DNA of 20,155 bases from CAYLZW01 sp964388085 (GTDB lineage: Bacteria; Myxococcota; UBA727; CAYLZW01). The DNA is taken from NCBI GenBank assembly GCA_964388085.1, contig CAYLZW010000085.1, forward strand, positions 1 through 20,155. The letters run 5' to 3'. Under the pieces are notes generated by a model. That model searched no databases and had not been told where the DNA came from. It saw nothing but the letters and a program-made list of their open reading frames with translations. Both the position numbers and the translations under genes were made by a program. Positions 9,461 through 16,191 of the stretch are shown in pieces (the first letter of the stretch is position 1; every line of letters starts with the position of its first letter).

Positions 9461-9468
9461 CCTTCGAA
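9442..9468. promoter_or_regulatory. Inverted repeat spanning the start codon of the phosphoesterase-like gene
   Basis: A perfect 8-bp inverted repeat, TTCGAAGG (9442-9449) and CCTTCGAA (9461-9468), is separated by 11 bases that include the GTG start (9460-9458). On the minus-strand transcript this would put the start codon in or beside a hairpin loop and its weak Shine-Dalgarno in the stem. It could equally be an operator. It lies at the left edge of the 110-bp gap to the divergent gene at 9571. Confidence 0.4.
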
Positions 9469-9570
9469 GTTAGCCGTGGCCCACCCGGCCAGCAAGCGCG
9501 CCCACCGAGTCGAACGCTCCGGGCGGCGCCGAGGCTGACGGACGCCCTCCCCAGGTGATATGCGCGTGGG

Positions 9571-11145
9571 ATGTCGTCAGACGTCCTCGTGGTGGACCCA
9601 GGGGAGCTCGGTGAGCTGCTCGCCACCCTGTTCTCGCAGTATGGGCTCACGGCCGCCTGCGCCAAGAGCGGGGAGCAGGCCCTCGAGCTCGCGCTGCGCG
9701 AGCGTCCCGGCGCCGTCGTCATCGAGCACGACCTGCACGACGCGGACGGCCTCGACGTCGCCGAGCTGCTGCGTGACGAGCTCGGGGCCAAGATCATCAT
9801 CACCTACGCGCACCACCACCTGAACGGTGACAAGCGCGAGGAGCTGAGCGAGCGCCTCGCCGCGGTGGACGCGTCGTTCTCGCGGCCGTTCCGATCGCGC
9901 ACGCTCATCGAGCGGGTGGCCGAGCTCCTCGGCCACGGCATGGACCCGCCCGACACGAGCGGTGAGTTCGTCATCGTCTCCCCGCACGCCGACGACGAGC
10001 CGCTGCTGCTCGAAGAGGAGGTCGAGGACGGCGGCGGCTACGCCGACGAGGACGACGACGAGCTGGTCGTCGACGTCGACATCCGTCACCTCGGGGACGC
10101 GAGCGCGCCCGGCCACGAGTTCGGCTACGAAGAGGCGCCCGAGCCGCCCGTCGCGGAGCCGCCCGCGCCCGCCGAGGCCGCCGCGGCGAGCCCCGTGCCC
10201 GACCTCGACGCGCACCTCACGGCAGAGACCACCGGCCAGCGCGAGGGGGTCGCGGTCCCCATCTCGGAGATCGAGCACGAGCGCGCGAAGACCGGCACGC
10301 TGCAGCTCGCGGAGCTGCTCAAGAAGGCGCGCGAGCTGCAGCCAACGGAGGGATTGCCCGACGACGAGCCGGCGGGGATCCAGCCGCTGGCCGAGCGCCA
10401 GGGCCGCCTGACGCCGCGCGTGCTCGGCGACCTGCTCGACGCCTTCCACCAGTCGCAGACCACCGGTGAGGTGTGGCTCAGCCGCGCGCCCGCGCAGCGC
10501 GTGATCCTCCTCGTGCGCGGCGTCATCGTCGGCGCGCAGACGAACGTCTCGAGCGAGCGCCTCGCGCAGCTGCTCGAGCGGCACGGCCCGCTGTGGGCCG
10601 AGCGGGTGGCGGCGCTGCGCCGCGCGCACGACGACGGTGTCGTCGACAATGACAACCGCTTCCGCAAGCTCGCGCTCGCCAGCAAGCTCCTCGACGAGAC
10701 CTCGCTGCAGCGCCTGCTCGGCGAGCAGACCCGGCGCATCGTGCTCGGCGCGTTCACCTGGCGCGAGGGGGTCTACAAGGTGACGCTGCAAGGGCACGGC
10801 AAGCGCGAGCCGCGCCGCGTCGTCATGAGCGTCGCCGACGCCATCCTGCGCGGCGTGCTCCTGACCGAGCCCCTCGAGGCGCTGCGGGAGGCGGCCCCCG
10901 ACGACGCTCGCTTCGGCCCGAACCCTGACGCGCCCTACGGCCTCGAGCAGCTCACGCTCTCGCCCGCCGAGGCGCACCTCGTCGTCGCCATGGACGGCAC
11001 CAAGACCATGGGCGATGTCGCCACGCTCTATCCCGAGAGCAGCGAGCGCATGCGACGCGGCCTGGCCGCGGGGCTGCTGCGCCTCGAGCTGCTACGCTTC
11101 GCGGGCAAGGGCCACGCGGAGGCGCGGCGCATCAGCTTCTTTTGA
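9571..11145 (+). CDS. Receiver-like domain fused to a DUF4388-like domain
   Basis: A 524-residue protein. Residues about 1-125 form a CheY-like fold (MSSDVLVVDPGELGELLATLF, then 'AVVIEHDLHDADGLDVAELL', 'KIIITYA', 'SFSRPF'). The phosphoacceptor position, eight residues before the conserved Gly60, is Glu52 rather than Asp. The usual Asp pair is D9-P10 and the usual Lys is R105. The Thr at 78 is kept. A long acidic and Pro/Ala-rich linker (about 130-215) follows. From about 280 there is a DUF4388-like region ('LLDAFHQSQTTGEVWLSRA', then 'GVIVGAQT'), and the C-terminus may be a further helical module. Such fusions are common in Myxococcota regulators. The gene leads a same-strand set with a Tat protein and a GMC oxidoreductase. 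The ATG at 9571 has only a distant AGGTGA upstream. Confidence 0.85.
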   Translation: MSSDVLVVDPGELGELLATLFSQYGLTAACAKSGEQALELALRERPGAVVIEHDLHDADGLDVAELLRDELGAKIIITYAHHHLNGDKREELSERLAAVDASFSRPFRSRTLIERVAELLGHGMDPPDTSGEFVIVSPHADDEPLLLEEEVEDGGGYADEDDDELVVDVDIRHLGDASAPGHEFGYEEAPEPPVAEPPAPAEAAAASPVPDLDAHLTAETTGQREGVAVPISEIEHERAKTGTLQLAELLKKARELQPTEGLPDDEPAGIQPLAERQGRLTPRVLGDLLDAFHQSQTTGEVWLSRAPAQRVILLVRGVIVGAQTNVSSERLAQLLERHGPLWAERVAALRRAHDDGVVDNDNRFRKLALASKLLDETSLQRLLGEQTRRIVLGAFTWREGVYKVTLQGHGKREPRRVVMSVADAILRGVLLTEPLEALREAAPDDARFGPNPDAPYGLEQLTLSPAEAHLVVAMDGTKTMGDVATLYPESSERMRRGLAAGLLRLELLRFAGKGHAEARRISFF

Positions 11146-11167
11146 GCCCGCTCTCGAGGAGAAACGC

Positions 11168-11767
11168 GTGGATCGTCGCCGGTTCCTGAAGCGAGGCCTC
11201 CTCGGCGGCGCGCTGCTCGTCGTGGGCGGAGGCACGCTGGCGCTGCGCTCGACGTCGAGCGCCGTGCTGCCGAAGGGCGAGCTGCTCGCGCTCGATCCGA
11301 AGGTGTTCCCCGTGCTCGTCGCCGTCGCCGCCCGCATGGTGTCCGCGCCCGAGAAAGATCCGGTCGCCGTCGCCCAGGCCGTCGACCTCGCGCTCGCGTT
11401 CCAGTCACCCGAGGCCCGCGGCGACATCAACCGCGTGCTCGCCCTGCTCGAGAACGGCCTGTTCGGCCTCGTCACGCGCGCGTCGCCGCGCTTGTTCACC
11501 GAGCTCGATCCCGAGCAGCAAGACCGTGCGCTGGCGTCGTGGCAGACCTCTCGCCTCACGCTGCTGCGCGGCGCCTTCACGGCGCTCAAGCGGCTCTGCC
11601 TCGGGGCCCACTACGCGTCGCTCGAGAACGCTCGCTCCATCGGCTATCCCGGCCCGCCCTTCGAGAAGCCGGCGCCGGCGCCCATCGTCGCCGACCAGCC
11701 GCTCTCGTCGCCCTTCGTCCCGTCGCCGCCCGCCGCGCCCGCGCCGCCCGAGGAGACCCTGCCATGA
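11168..11767 (+). CDS. Tat-signal protein, likely small subunit of a GMC dehydrogenase
   Basis: A 199-residue protein whose start is a GTG with GAGGAG 6 bases upstream. The N-terminus MDRRRFLKRGLLGGALLVVG is a clear twin-arginine signal (RRRFLK followed by a hydrophobic stretch), so a folded protein is exported across the inner membrane. The middle ('LDPKVFPVLVAVAARMVSAP', 'PEARGDINRVLALLENGLFG') is helical and resembles the small subunit (gluconate 2-dehydrogenase subunit 3 type) that accompanies GMC flavoproteins. This assignment leans on context. The C-terminus is Pro/Ala-rich (from about 165). Its stop overlaps the start of the GMC gene (ATGA), which is strong evidence for co-expression. 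It begins 22 bp after the receiver-DUF4388-like gene. Confidence 0.8.
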   Translation: MDRRRFLKRGLLGGALLVVGGGTLALRSTSSAVLPKGELLALDPKVFPVLVAVAARMVSAPEKDPVAVAQAVDLALAFQSPEARGDINRVLALLENGLFGLVTRASPRLFTELDPEQQDRALASWQTSRLTLLRGAFTALKRLCLGAHYASLENARSIGYPGPPFEKPAPAPIVADQPLSSPFVPSPPAAPAPPEETLP

Positions 11768-13326
11768 GCGCTCAGGAGCCGGCCGCCGGCGTCATCGAGG
11801 GACAGACGCTGACAAGCGACACGGAGCTCACGGCCGACGTCTGCATCATCGGCTCCGGGCCCGGCGGGAGCGTCGCCGCCGACACGCTGCAGGGCGCGGG
11901 CCTCAAGGTCGTCATCCTCGAGGAGGGCGGCTACTTCACGGCCGAGCGCTTCCGCATGCGCGAAGAGGACTGCTACGTGCAGCTCTACCAGGAGGGCGCG
12001 GGGCGCACGACGAAGGACCTCTCGGTCGCCGTGTTCCAGGGGCGCGCCGTGGGCGGCGGCAGCGTCGTCAATTGGACCACCTGCTTCCGCACGCCCGAGC
12101 ACGTGGTCGACCATTGGCGGCAGAAGCATGACGTGTCGGGCTTCGCCTACGCGGACCTCGGCCCGCACTGGGACGTCGTCGAGGAGCGGCTCGGCGTCGC
12201 GGAGATCCCCTTCGACGCCATCAACCAGAACAACCGCAAGCTCTGGGACGGCCTCACGGCGCTCGGCTTCGAGGCGTCGCTGCTCAAGCGCAACGTGCGC
12301 GGCTGCGCGCACACCGGCTACTGCGGCTTCGGCTGCCCCATCAACGCCAAGCAGTCCATGCTGGTGACGTACCTGCCCGACGCCATGAACAAGGGCGCCA
12401 CCCTCGTCAGCCGCTGTCGGGTGGACCGCCTCGTCAGCGAGGGCGGCGAGGTGGTCGCCGCCGAGGGCACGCTGCTCGACGCGCTCGGCACAAGGCCCAT
12501 GGGCCCGTCGCTGCGGGTGCGCGCCAAGCGCTTCCTCGTCAGCGGCGGCGCCATCAACACGCCCGCGCTGCTGCTGCGCTCGGGGCTGCCGGACCCGCAC
12601 GAGCGCGTCGGCCTGCGCACCTTCCTCCACCCCGTCGTCGTCAGCCTCGCGGACTACGACGAGCCCATCCGCGGCTTCTACGGCGCGCCGCAGTCGGTCT
12701 CGAGCCATCACTTCGCGCGCCGCGGTGACGAGGTCGGCTTCTTCCTCGAGGCGGCGCCCATTCACCCATCGCTCGGCGCCCTCTTCGTGCCCGGCTTCGG
12801 CATCTCGCACCGCCGGCACATCGAGCGCCTGCCGCACATCGGCGGACACCTCGCCATCGCCATCGACGGCTTTCACGACGACGTGGAGGGTGGCCGCACG
12901 GTGCTGCGCCCCTCCGGCGGCCCGCTGCTCGACTACACCGCGCAGCCGAGGACGTACGCCGCGCTGCGGGAGGCGCAGAAGGTCTTGGCGCGCGTTCAGC
13001 TCGCTTCCGGCGCGAACAAGGTGATGACCATCCACGAGCGGCCGGCCGTGATGCGCAGCGAGAAGGACCTCGCGCTCCTCGACGAGCTCGACTTCTCGCC
13101 GGTGGTGACGCCGCTCTCGAGCGCGCACCAGATGGGCGGCGCCGGCATGAGCGACGATCCCCGCCGTGGCGTCGTGCGCTCGGAGGATCTGCGCCATCAT
13201 CACGTCAACAACCTGCACGTCGTCGACGGCTCGGTGTTCCCGACCTCGCTGGGCGTGAACCCGCAGGAGAGCATCTACGGGCTCTCGCGCCTCATCTCGA
13301 CCAGGCTCGCGTCGGCTTGGACCTGA
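11764..13326 (+). CDS. GMC family oxidoreductase (long-chain alcohol oxidase-like)
   Basis: A 520-residue FAD-dependent alcohol or sterol-type oxidoreductase. Its N-terminus has the dinucleotide-binding motif ADVCIIGSGPGGSVAADTL (G30-x-G32-x-x-G35), and the GMC signature region 'GRAVGGGSVVNWTTCFR' follows near 93-109. The C-terminal catalytic segment is 'SSAHQMGGAGM' with His about 455, and 'GVNPQESIYGLSRLI' with Asn about 499. A cysteine group, CAHTGYCGFGC (C181, C187, C191), resembles that of fatty/long-chain alcohol oxidases. The protein has no signal peptide of its own. The overlapping upstream gene encodes a Tat-signal partner, so the pair may be exported together. The start ATG at 11764 overlaps that gene's stop. 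The last 52 bp overlap the convergent lipase gene. The substrate cannot be told from sequence. Confidence 0.93.
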   Translation: MSAQEPAAGVIEGQTLTSDTELTADVCIIGSGPGGSVAADTLQGAGLKVVILEEGGYFTAERFRMREEDCYVQLYQEGAGRTTKDLSVAVFQGRAVGGGSVVNWTTCFRTPEHVVDHWRQKHDVSGFAYADLGPHWDVVEERLGVAEIPFDAINQNNRKLWDGLTALGFEASLLKRNVRGCAHTGYCGFGCPINAKQSMLVTYLPDAMNKGATLVSRCRVDRLVSEGGEVVAAEGTLLDALGTRPMGPSLRVRAKRFLVSGGAINTPALLLRSGLPDPHERVGLRTFLHPVVVSLADYDEPIRGFYGAPQSVSSHHFARRGDEVGFFLEAAPIHPSLGALFVPGFGISHRRHIERLPHIGGHLAIAIDGFHDDVEGGRTVLRPSGGPLLDYTAQPRTYAALREAQKVLARVQLASGANKVMTIHERPAVMRSEKDLALLDELDFSPVVTPLSSAHQMGGAGMSDDPRRGVVRSEDLRHHHVNNLHVVDGSVFPTSLGVNPQESIYGLSRLISTRLASAWT

Positions 13327-14327
13327 CTCTGCGAGCGGTCGACGACGCCGGCGTCGACCTCCTGCAGGACGCCTAAGAGCCGGTCGAAGAAGGCGAAGCG
13401 ATCGAAGGGCCGGCTGACGGCGTTCTCGACCTCGATGTTGAAGCCCACCACCTCGAGGTGATCGGCCGCCACGCAGCCGAGGAAGCGGCCGCGCATGGCG
13501 CTCGCCACCGGCACCACGCCGTCGTTCGGCTCGCGGCGGGCGGGATCCGGATCTTCGCTGAGCAGCACCCACGTGGGCGCCAGATAGATCGACGGCGCGT
13601 CCCAACCATCGACGTCCCACTCCCCTCGGTGACAGAGCGCGGCGTCGCGATCGCCCGAGAGCGTGGCCACGCTGAACAGCGGGACGCCGGCGGGATCGGG
13701 GTGCTCCTCGTTGAAGCGCGCCATGTACGACGTCGACATGGAGCGGAGCGACTCGTGCACGTCGATGCCACCGAGGTCTTTGCCGGCCGGCGCGCCCATG
13801 ACGAGGGCCATGGGGACGAACACGACGTCGAGGGCGAAGCGCGGCAGGTGAGCGAAGAGGTCGGCGAGCGGCGTACCGCGGTGCGGCGTGCTGATGGTGG
13901 TCAGGCTCGCGACCTTGTCGGCGTAGCCAAGCCCGTGCTCGCTGATGGCGTAGCGCGCGTCGATGCCGCCCTGCGAGTGCGCGATGAGGTGGACCTTGTC
14001 GGCGCCTGACTCGCGCAGGGCGTCGTCGATCGCTCTGGCGACGTACACGGCTCGCTCCTCGCTGTGCGCGTACGGCGGCAGCGCCGGCACGAACACCGGC
14101 ACGCCCTGCGCCTCGTAGTGCGCCTTCACGCCGGCGAAGTACTGCCCTCCGGGGCCGAAGTCCGCGAAGCCCGAGAAGCCATGCAGGAGGATGACCGGGC
14201 GCTGCTCGCTCGTCGTCAGCAGCTCGAGCGGCGGCCTGTCCGCCCGAGCCGGGGCCATGCGCGCGCACGACGCTGCCGCGAGCGCAGAGAGCGCAAACAC
14301 GGCAAACCACACGACGTGCACACGCAT
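13275..14327 (-). CDS. Exported triacylglycerol lipase-like alpha/beta hydrolase
   Basis: A 350-residue secreted or membrane-anchored hydrolase. Residues 1-21 form a signal peptide (MRVHVVWFAVFALSALAAAS followed by C21), possibly a lipoprotein signal, though AASC is not an ideal lipobox. The oxyanion region is 'RPVILLHGFSGFADFG'. The nucleophile is Ser118 in HLIAHSQGG. Asp269 (EPNDGVVP) and His290 (AADHLEVVG) complete a likely triad, in the arrangement of Pseudomonas/Burkholderia-type lipases. I chose the ATG at 14327 because GGGGAGG lies about 6 bases upstream and the signal peptide then starts normally; an in-frame start 27 bases further up is less likely. The 3' end runs 52 bp into the GMC gene on the other strand. 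It would release fatty acids from lipids outside the cytoplasm. Confidence 0.9.
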   Translation of the reverse strand: MRVHVVWFAVFALSALAAASCARMAPARADRPPLELLTTSEQRPVILLHGFSGFADFGPGGQYFAGVKAHYEAQGVPVFVPALPPYAHSEERAVYVARAIDDALRESGADKVHLIAHSQGGIDARYAISEHGLGYADKVASLTTISTPHRGTPLADLFAHLPRFALDVVFVPMALVMGAPAGKDLGGIDVHESLRSMSTSYMARFNEEHPDPAGVPLFSVATLSGDRDAALCHRGEWDVDGWDAPSIYLAPTWVLLSEDPDPARREPNDGVVPVASAMRGRFLGCVAADHLEVVGFNIEVENAVSRPFDRFAFFDRLLGVLQEVDAGVVDRSQSQVQADASLVEMRRESP

Positions 14328-14436
14328 GAGAGCCTCCCCTCGCCCGATCCTCACACGACGCGAGCCTGGTTCGTCGACGACACCTGCGCCTTGCAGCGAC
14401 GGTGCCGAGTCCAGAACGCAATTCTTTGGGAAGCGC

Positions 14437-15435
14437 TCAGAGACGCAAAACCTCGCGGGGCTTTTTCACCGCGAGGATGTCGCCGACGCCGCCTGCGACC
14501 GCGTGGCGGGCGGCGTCCTGTGCGTCGCCGCCCTCCTCGACCTCGATGGGGACGACCGTGATGAGGGACGCCTTCGGCAGCCGGCGCAGGATGCGCTGGG
14601 GGATGCCGTGGTACCCGGCGACGTGACCGACGCCGGCGAGCACGAGGACGCGCTCGGCGCCGTCCTCGCGGGCCTCGACCGAGCGCTGCGCCATGGACTC
14701 GTCCCACAAGACCTGCACCGCGTAGAAGTTCTCGAAGCCCGCCCCCGAGCCCGTCGGCGGGTGGTGGTGGCGGAAGACGGCCTCGAGCTCCGCGCGGTGC
14801 TCCTCGTCGCCGAGGTCCATGTCGGGCAGCAGCGACCTCTCCTCGGCGTCGAGCCCGTCGAGGCCCTTCTTCGCGACGGCCCGCGCCAGATCGCGTGGGG
14901 TGTTGAGCGCCACGAAGCGCGAGCGGTGCTCCTGCCCAGCGACGAAGATGTCGCGATAGAGATCGGCGTTGTGCCCCCAGGTGCGCTCCCAGTCGAGCGC
15001 CACGAAGAGGCCGGGCACGTCGAGCTCGCCGCGCGAGAAGCGATCGAGCGGCGCCTGCAGGTGCCAGGGCACCATCTCGAGCCCGACGGCCAGGGAGTCA
15101 CCGCTCGCGGCGAGCCCCTCGAGCAGGCGGGCCTGCAGGCGGTGGTGCGAGAGCTGATCGTGCTGCTCGCCGGCGACGACGAACTCCGCCGCGAGGACGC
15201 GCGCCTTCACCTCGTCCCAGGAGAGCGACTCGCCGCTACGGCCGTCCACGAAGGCGAAGCCGTCGGGGTCGTTGAACTGCAGCGGCTCGACGCTGACGCT
15301 GGCCGGATCGCGCTCTTTCGGCAGCGGGCGCTCGTGCGACGCGTCCGGCGAGGCGCCGCCGGCCTTGGTGGTGGCGCAGCCGAGGGCGCCGAGGAGCGCG
15401 AGGAGGAGGACGGGGTAGAGGGAGACGCGCGGCAT
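14437..15435 (-). CDS. ChaN-family (DUF399) lipoprotein
   Basis: A 332-residue protein. The N-terminus MPRVSLYPVLLLALLGALGC is a lipoprotein-type signal with C20 as the lipidation site. The mature part has 'FVVAGEQHDQLSHHRLQARLL' (E90, H92) and 'LAVGLEMVPWHLQ', the conserved ChaN/PhuW-like segments. A later segment is 'VLVLAGVGHVAGYHGIPQR'. ChaN-type proteins have been described as haem-binding, iron-related lipoproteins. That role is inherited from the family and not shown here. The ATG at 15435 gives the best signal peptide but has no Shine-Dalgarno. An in-frame GTG at 15462 has GAGGAG four bases upstream, contributed by a 12-bp repeat, and would add nine residues. A terminator-like hairpin lies inside its last codons. 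Confidence 0.85.
   Translation of the reverse strand: MPRVSLYPVLLLALLGALGCATTKAGGASPDASHERPLPKERDPASVSVEPLQFNDPDGFAFVDGRSGESLSWDEVKARVLAAEFVVAGEQHDQLSHHRLQARLLEGLAASGDSLAVGLEMVPWHLQAPLDRFSRGELDVPGLFVALDWERTWGHNADLYRDIFVAGQEHRSRFVALNTPRDLARAVAKKGLDGLDAEERSLLPDMDLGDEEHRAELEAVFRHHHPPTGSGAGFENFYAVQVLWDESMAQRSVEAREDGAERVLVLAGVGHVAGYHGIPQRILRRLPKASLITVVPIEVEEGGDAQDAARHAVAGGVGDILAVKKPREVLRL
14447..14476 (-). terminator. Intrinsic terminator-like hairpin inside the 3' end of the ChaN-family gene
   Basis: On the minus strand a perfect 8-bp stem CCTCGCGG/CCGCGAGG (14476-14469 and 14458-14451), with a 10-base loop containing AAAAA, is followed directly by TTTT (14450-14447). The gene's own TGA comes only eight bases later (14439-14437). 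The stem and T run encode residues near ILAVKKPREVLRL. The short T tract makes it a modest rho-independent terminator. It separates this gene from the lipase gene downstream. Confidence 0.6.
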
Positions 15436-15463
15436 GCCCGACACCGTACCATCGCCCGCCACC

Positions 15464-15499
15464 GCGCTCCTCGCGGCGCTCCTCACAGCGCTCCTCACG
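15464..15499. repeat. 12-bp tandem repeat, three units, at the 3' end of the hypothetical gene
   Basis: The core GCGCTCCTC recurs at 15464, 15476 and 15488, each exactly 12 bp apart, with variable 3-base ends (GCG, ACA, ACG). The array straddles the stop codon (15497-15495) of the minus-strand gene at 15495-16097. It also supplies GAGGAG sequences upstream of the ChaN-family gene. It has the same character as the 15-bp array after sdhB. Confidence 0.75.
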
Positions 15500-16097
15500 A
15501 TGGCTCCTCGAAGTCGAACCGCCGCCAGCGCTGCGCGATGAACACGCCGCCGTCGACGGTGAGCGGAGGCAGGCGGTAGAAGGCCTTGCCGATGAGCAGA
15601 TCCGGGTTCTCGGGATCGGGCTGCACGACGAAGTCCCGGAGGCCGCCGTCGCCGAACAGGCCGCCGCCGTCGAACACGCCGTTGACGTCGTTGCGCGCGG
15701 TGTAGTCGAGGAACAGCGTGTGCTCGTAGCCGGGGATGAGCCGCGCCCCTTCGCCGGGGGCGTGGCCCGTGTAGAACGCGCGGCGCCGCGGCGCCTCGGC
15801 GGACGGCTTGCCCACCCACTCGTCCTCGAGGCCGCCGCGCTGGATGTCGACGTTGTAGCCGAGCAGCTGCCCGCCCTCGGACGGCTTCTTGTCGTCCTTG
15901 CGCTGGTAAAAGCCCTTGGCGAAGCGACGGATGCCGAGGAGCGCGACGACCGGCTCGCCGATGGGCGCCACCACGTTCCAGCCGCGGAATTCCCAGCCGA
16001 CGAGGCCGTCGAGGTCGGGGGCGTTGGCGCCGCGGATGATCTCGGTGAGCTGCGCCGGGCGCATCCGCGCCAGGCCTTCGAACGTGTAGGTGCTCAT
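15495..16097 (-). CDS. Hypothetical protein of unknown function
   Basis: A 200-residue soluble-looking protein that I do not recognise. It has no signal peptide or membrane segment. It begins MSTYTFEGLARMRPAQLTEI, and the centre is rich in Gly, aromatic and acidic residues ('VGWEFRGWNVVAPIGEPVVALLG', 'FLDYTARNDVNGVFDGGG'). It ends with the apparent beta strands 'LLIGKAFYRLP' and 'GGVFIAQRWRRFDF'. The ATG at 16097 is chosen because GAGAGG sits a few bases upstream; the frame stays open to 16217 but would then overlap the divergent gene. It lies 59 bp before the ChaN-family gene on the same strand and may share its transcript. Protein-like composition and clean flanking signals support it as real. 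Confidence 0.75.
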   Translation of the reverse strand: MSTYTFEGLARMRPAQLTEIIRGANAPDLDGLVGWEFRGWNVVAPIGEPVVALLGIRRFAKGFYQRKDDKKPSEGGQLLGYNVDIQRGGLEDEWVGKPSAEAPRRRAFYTGHAPGEGARLIPGYEHTLFLDYTARNDVNGVFDGGGLFGDGGLRDFVVQPDPENPDLLIGKAFYRLPPLTVDGGVFIAQRWRRFDFEEPS

Positions 16098-16191
16098 GCT
16101 GCCTCTCGGCGGGTGACGACGAGCGTCCGCGTGCCTATAGCTCTCTTGAGTTGGTCGCTCGCCTATAGCCCGCGAGCCTGGAGGGCACCAC
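16098..16191. promoter_or_regulatory. Divergent intergenic region with a repeated GCCTATAGC
   Basis: This 94-bp gap must hold the promoters for the hypothetical gene (minus) and the thioredoxin-TPR gene (plus). The 9-mer GCCTATAGC occurs at 16133-16141 and again at 16161-16169, 28 bp apart, and contains the palindrome CTATAG. It stands out in such GC-rich DNA. TTGAGT at 16146-16151 is only 12 bases from the second TATAGC, too close for a standard -35/-10 pair. It is therefore a candidate operator or a non-canonical promoter element. Confidence 0.35.

Noticed and set aside
9436..9470. GGTTCGAA, which looks like a tRNA T-loop
   Set aside because: The flanking five bases do not pair as a T-stem, and no anticodon arm or acceptor stem is found around it. 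It belongs to the inverted repeat at 9442-9468.
11644..14421. A very long minus-strand open frame (925 codons) opposite the GMC gene
   Set aside because: It is Arg/Ala/His-rich without recognisable motifs, and runs through the GMC gene antisense and across the lipase gene in the wrong frame. It is an effect of GC bias.
15464..15499. Possible CRISPR-like short repeat
   Set aside because: Units are only 12 bp and directly adjacent with no spacers, so it is a simple tandem repeat.
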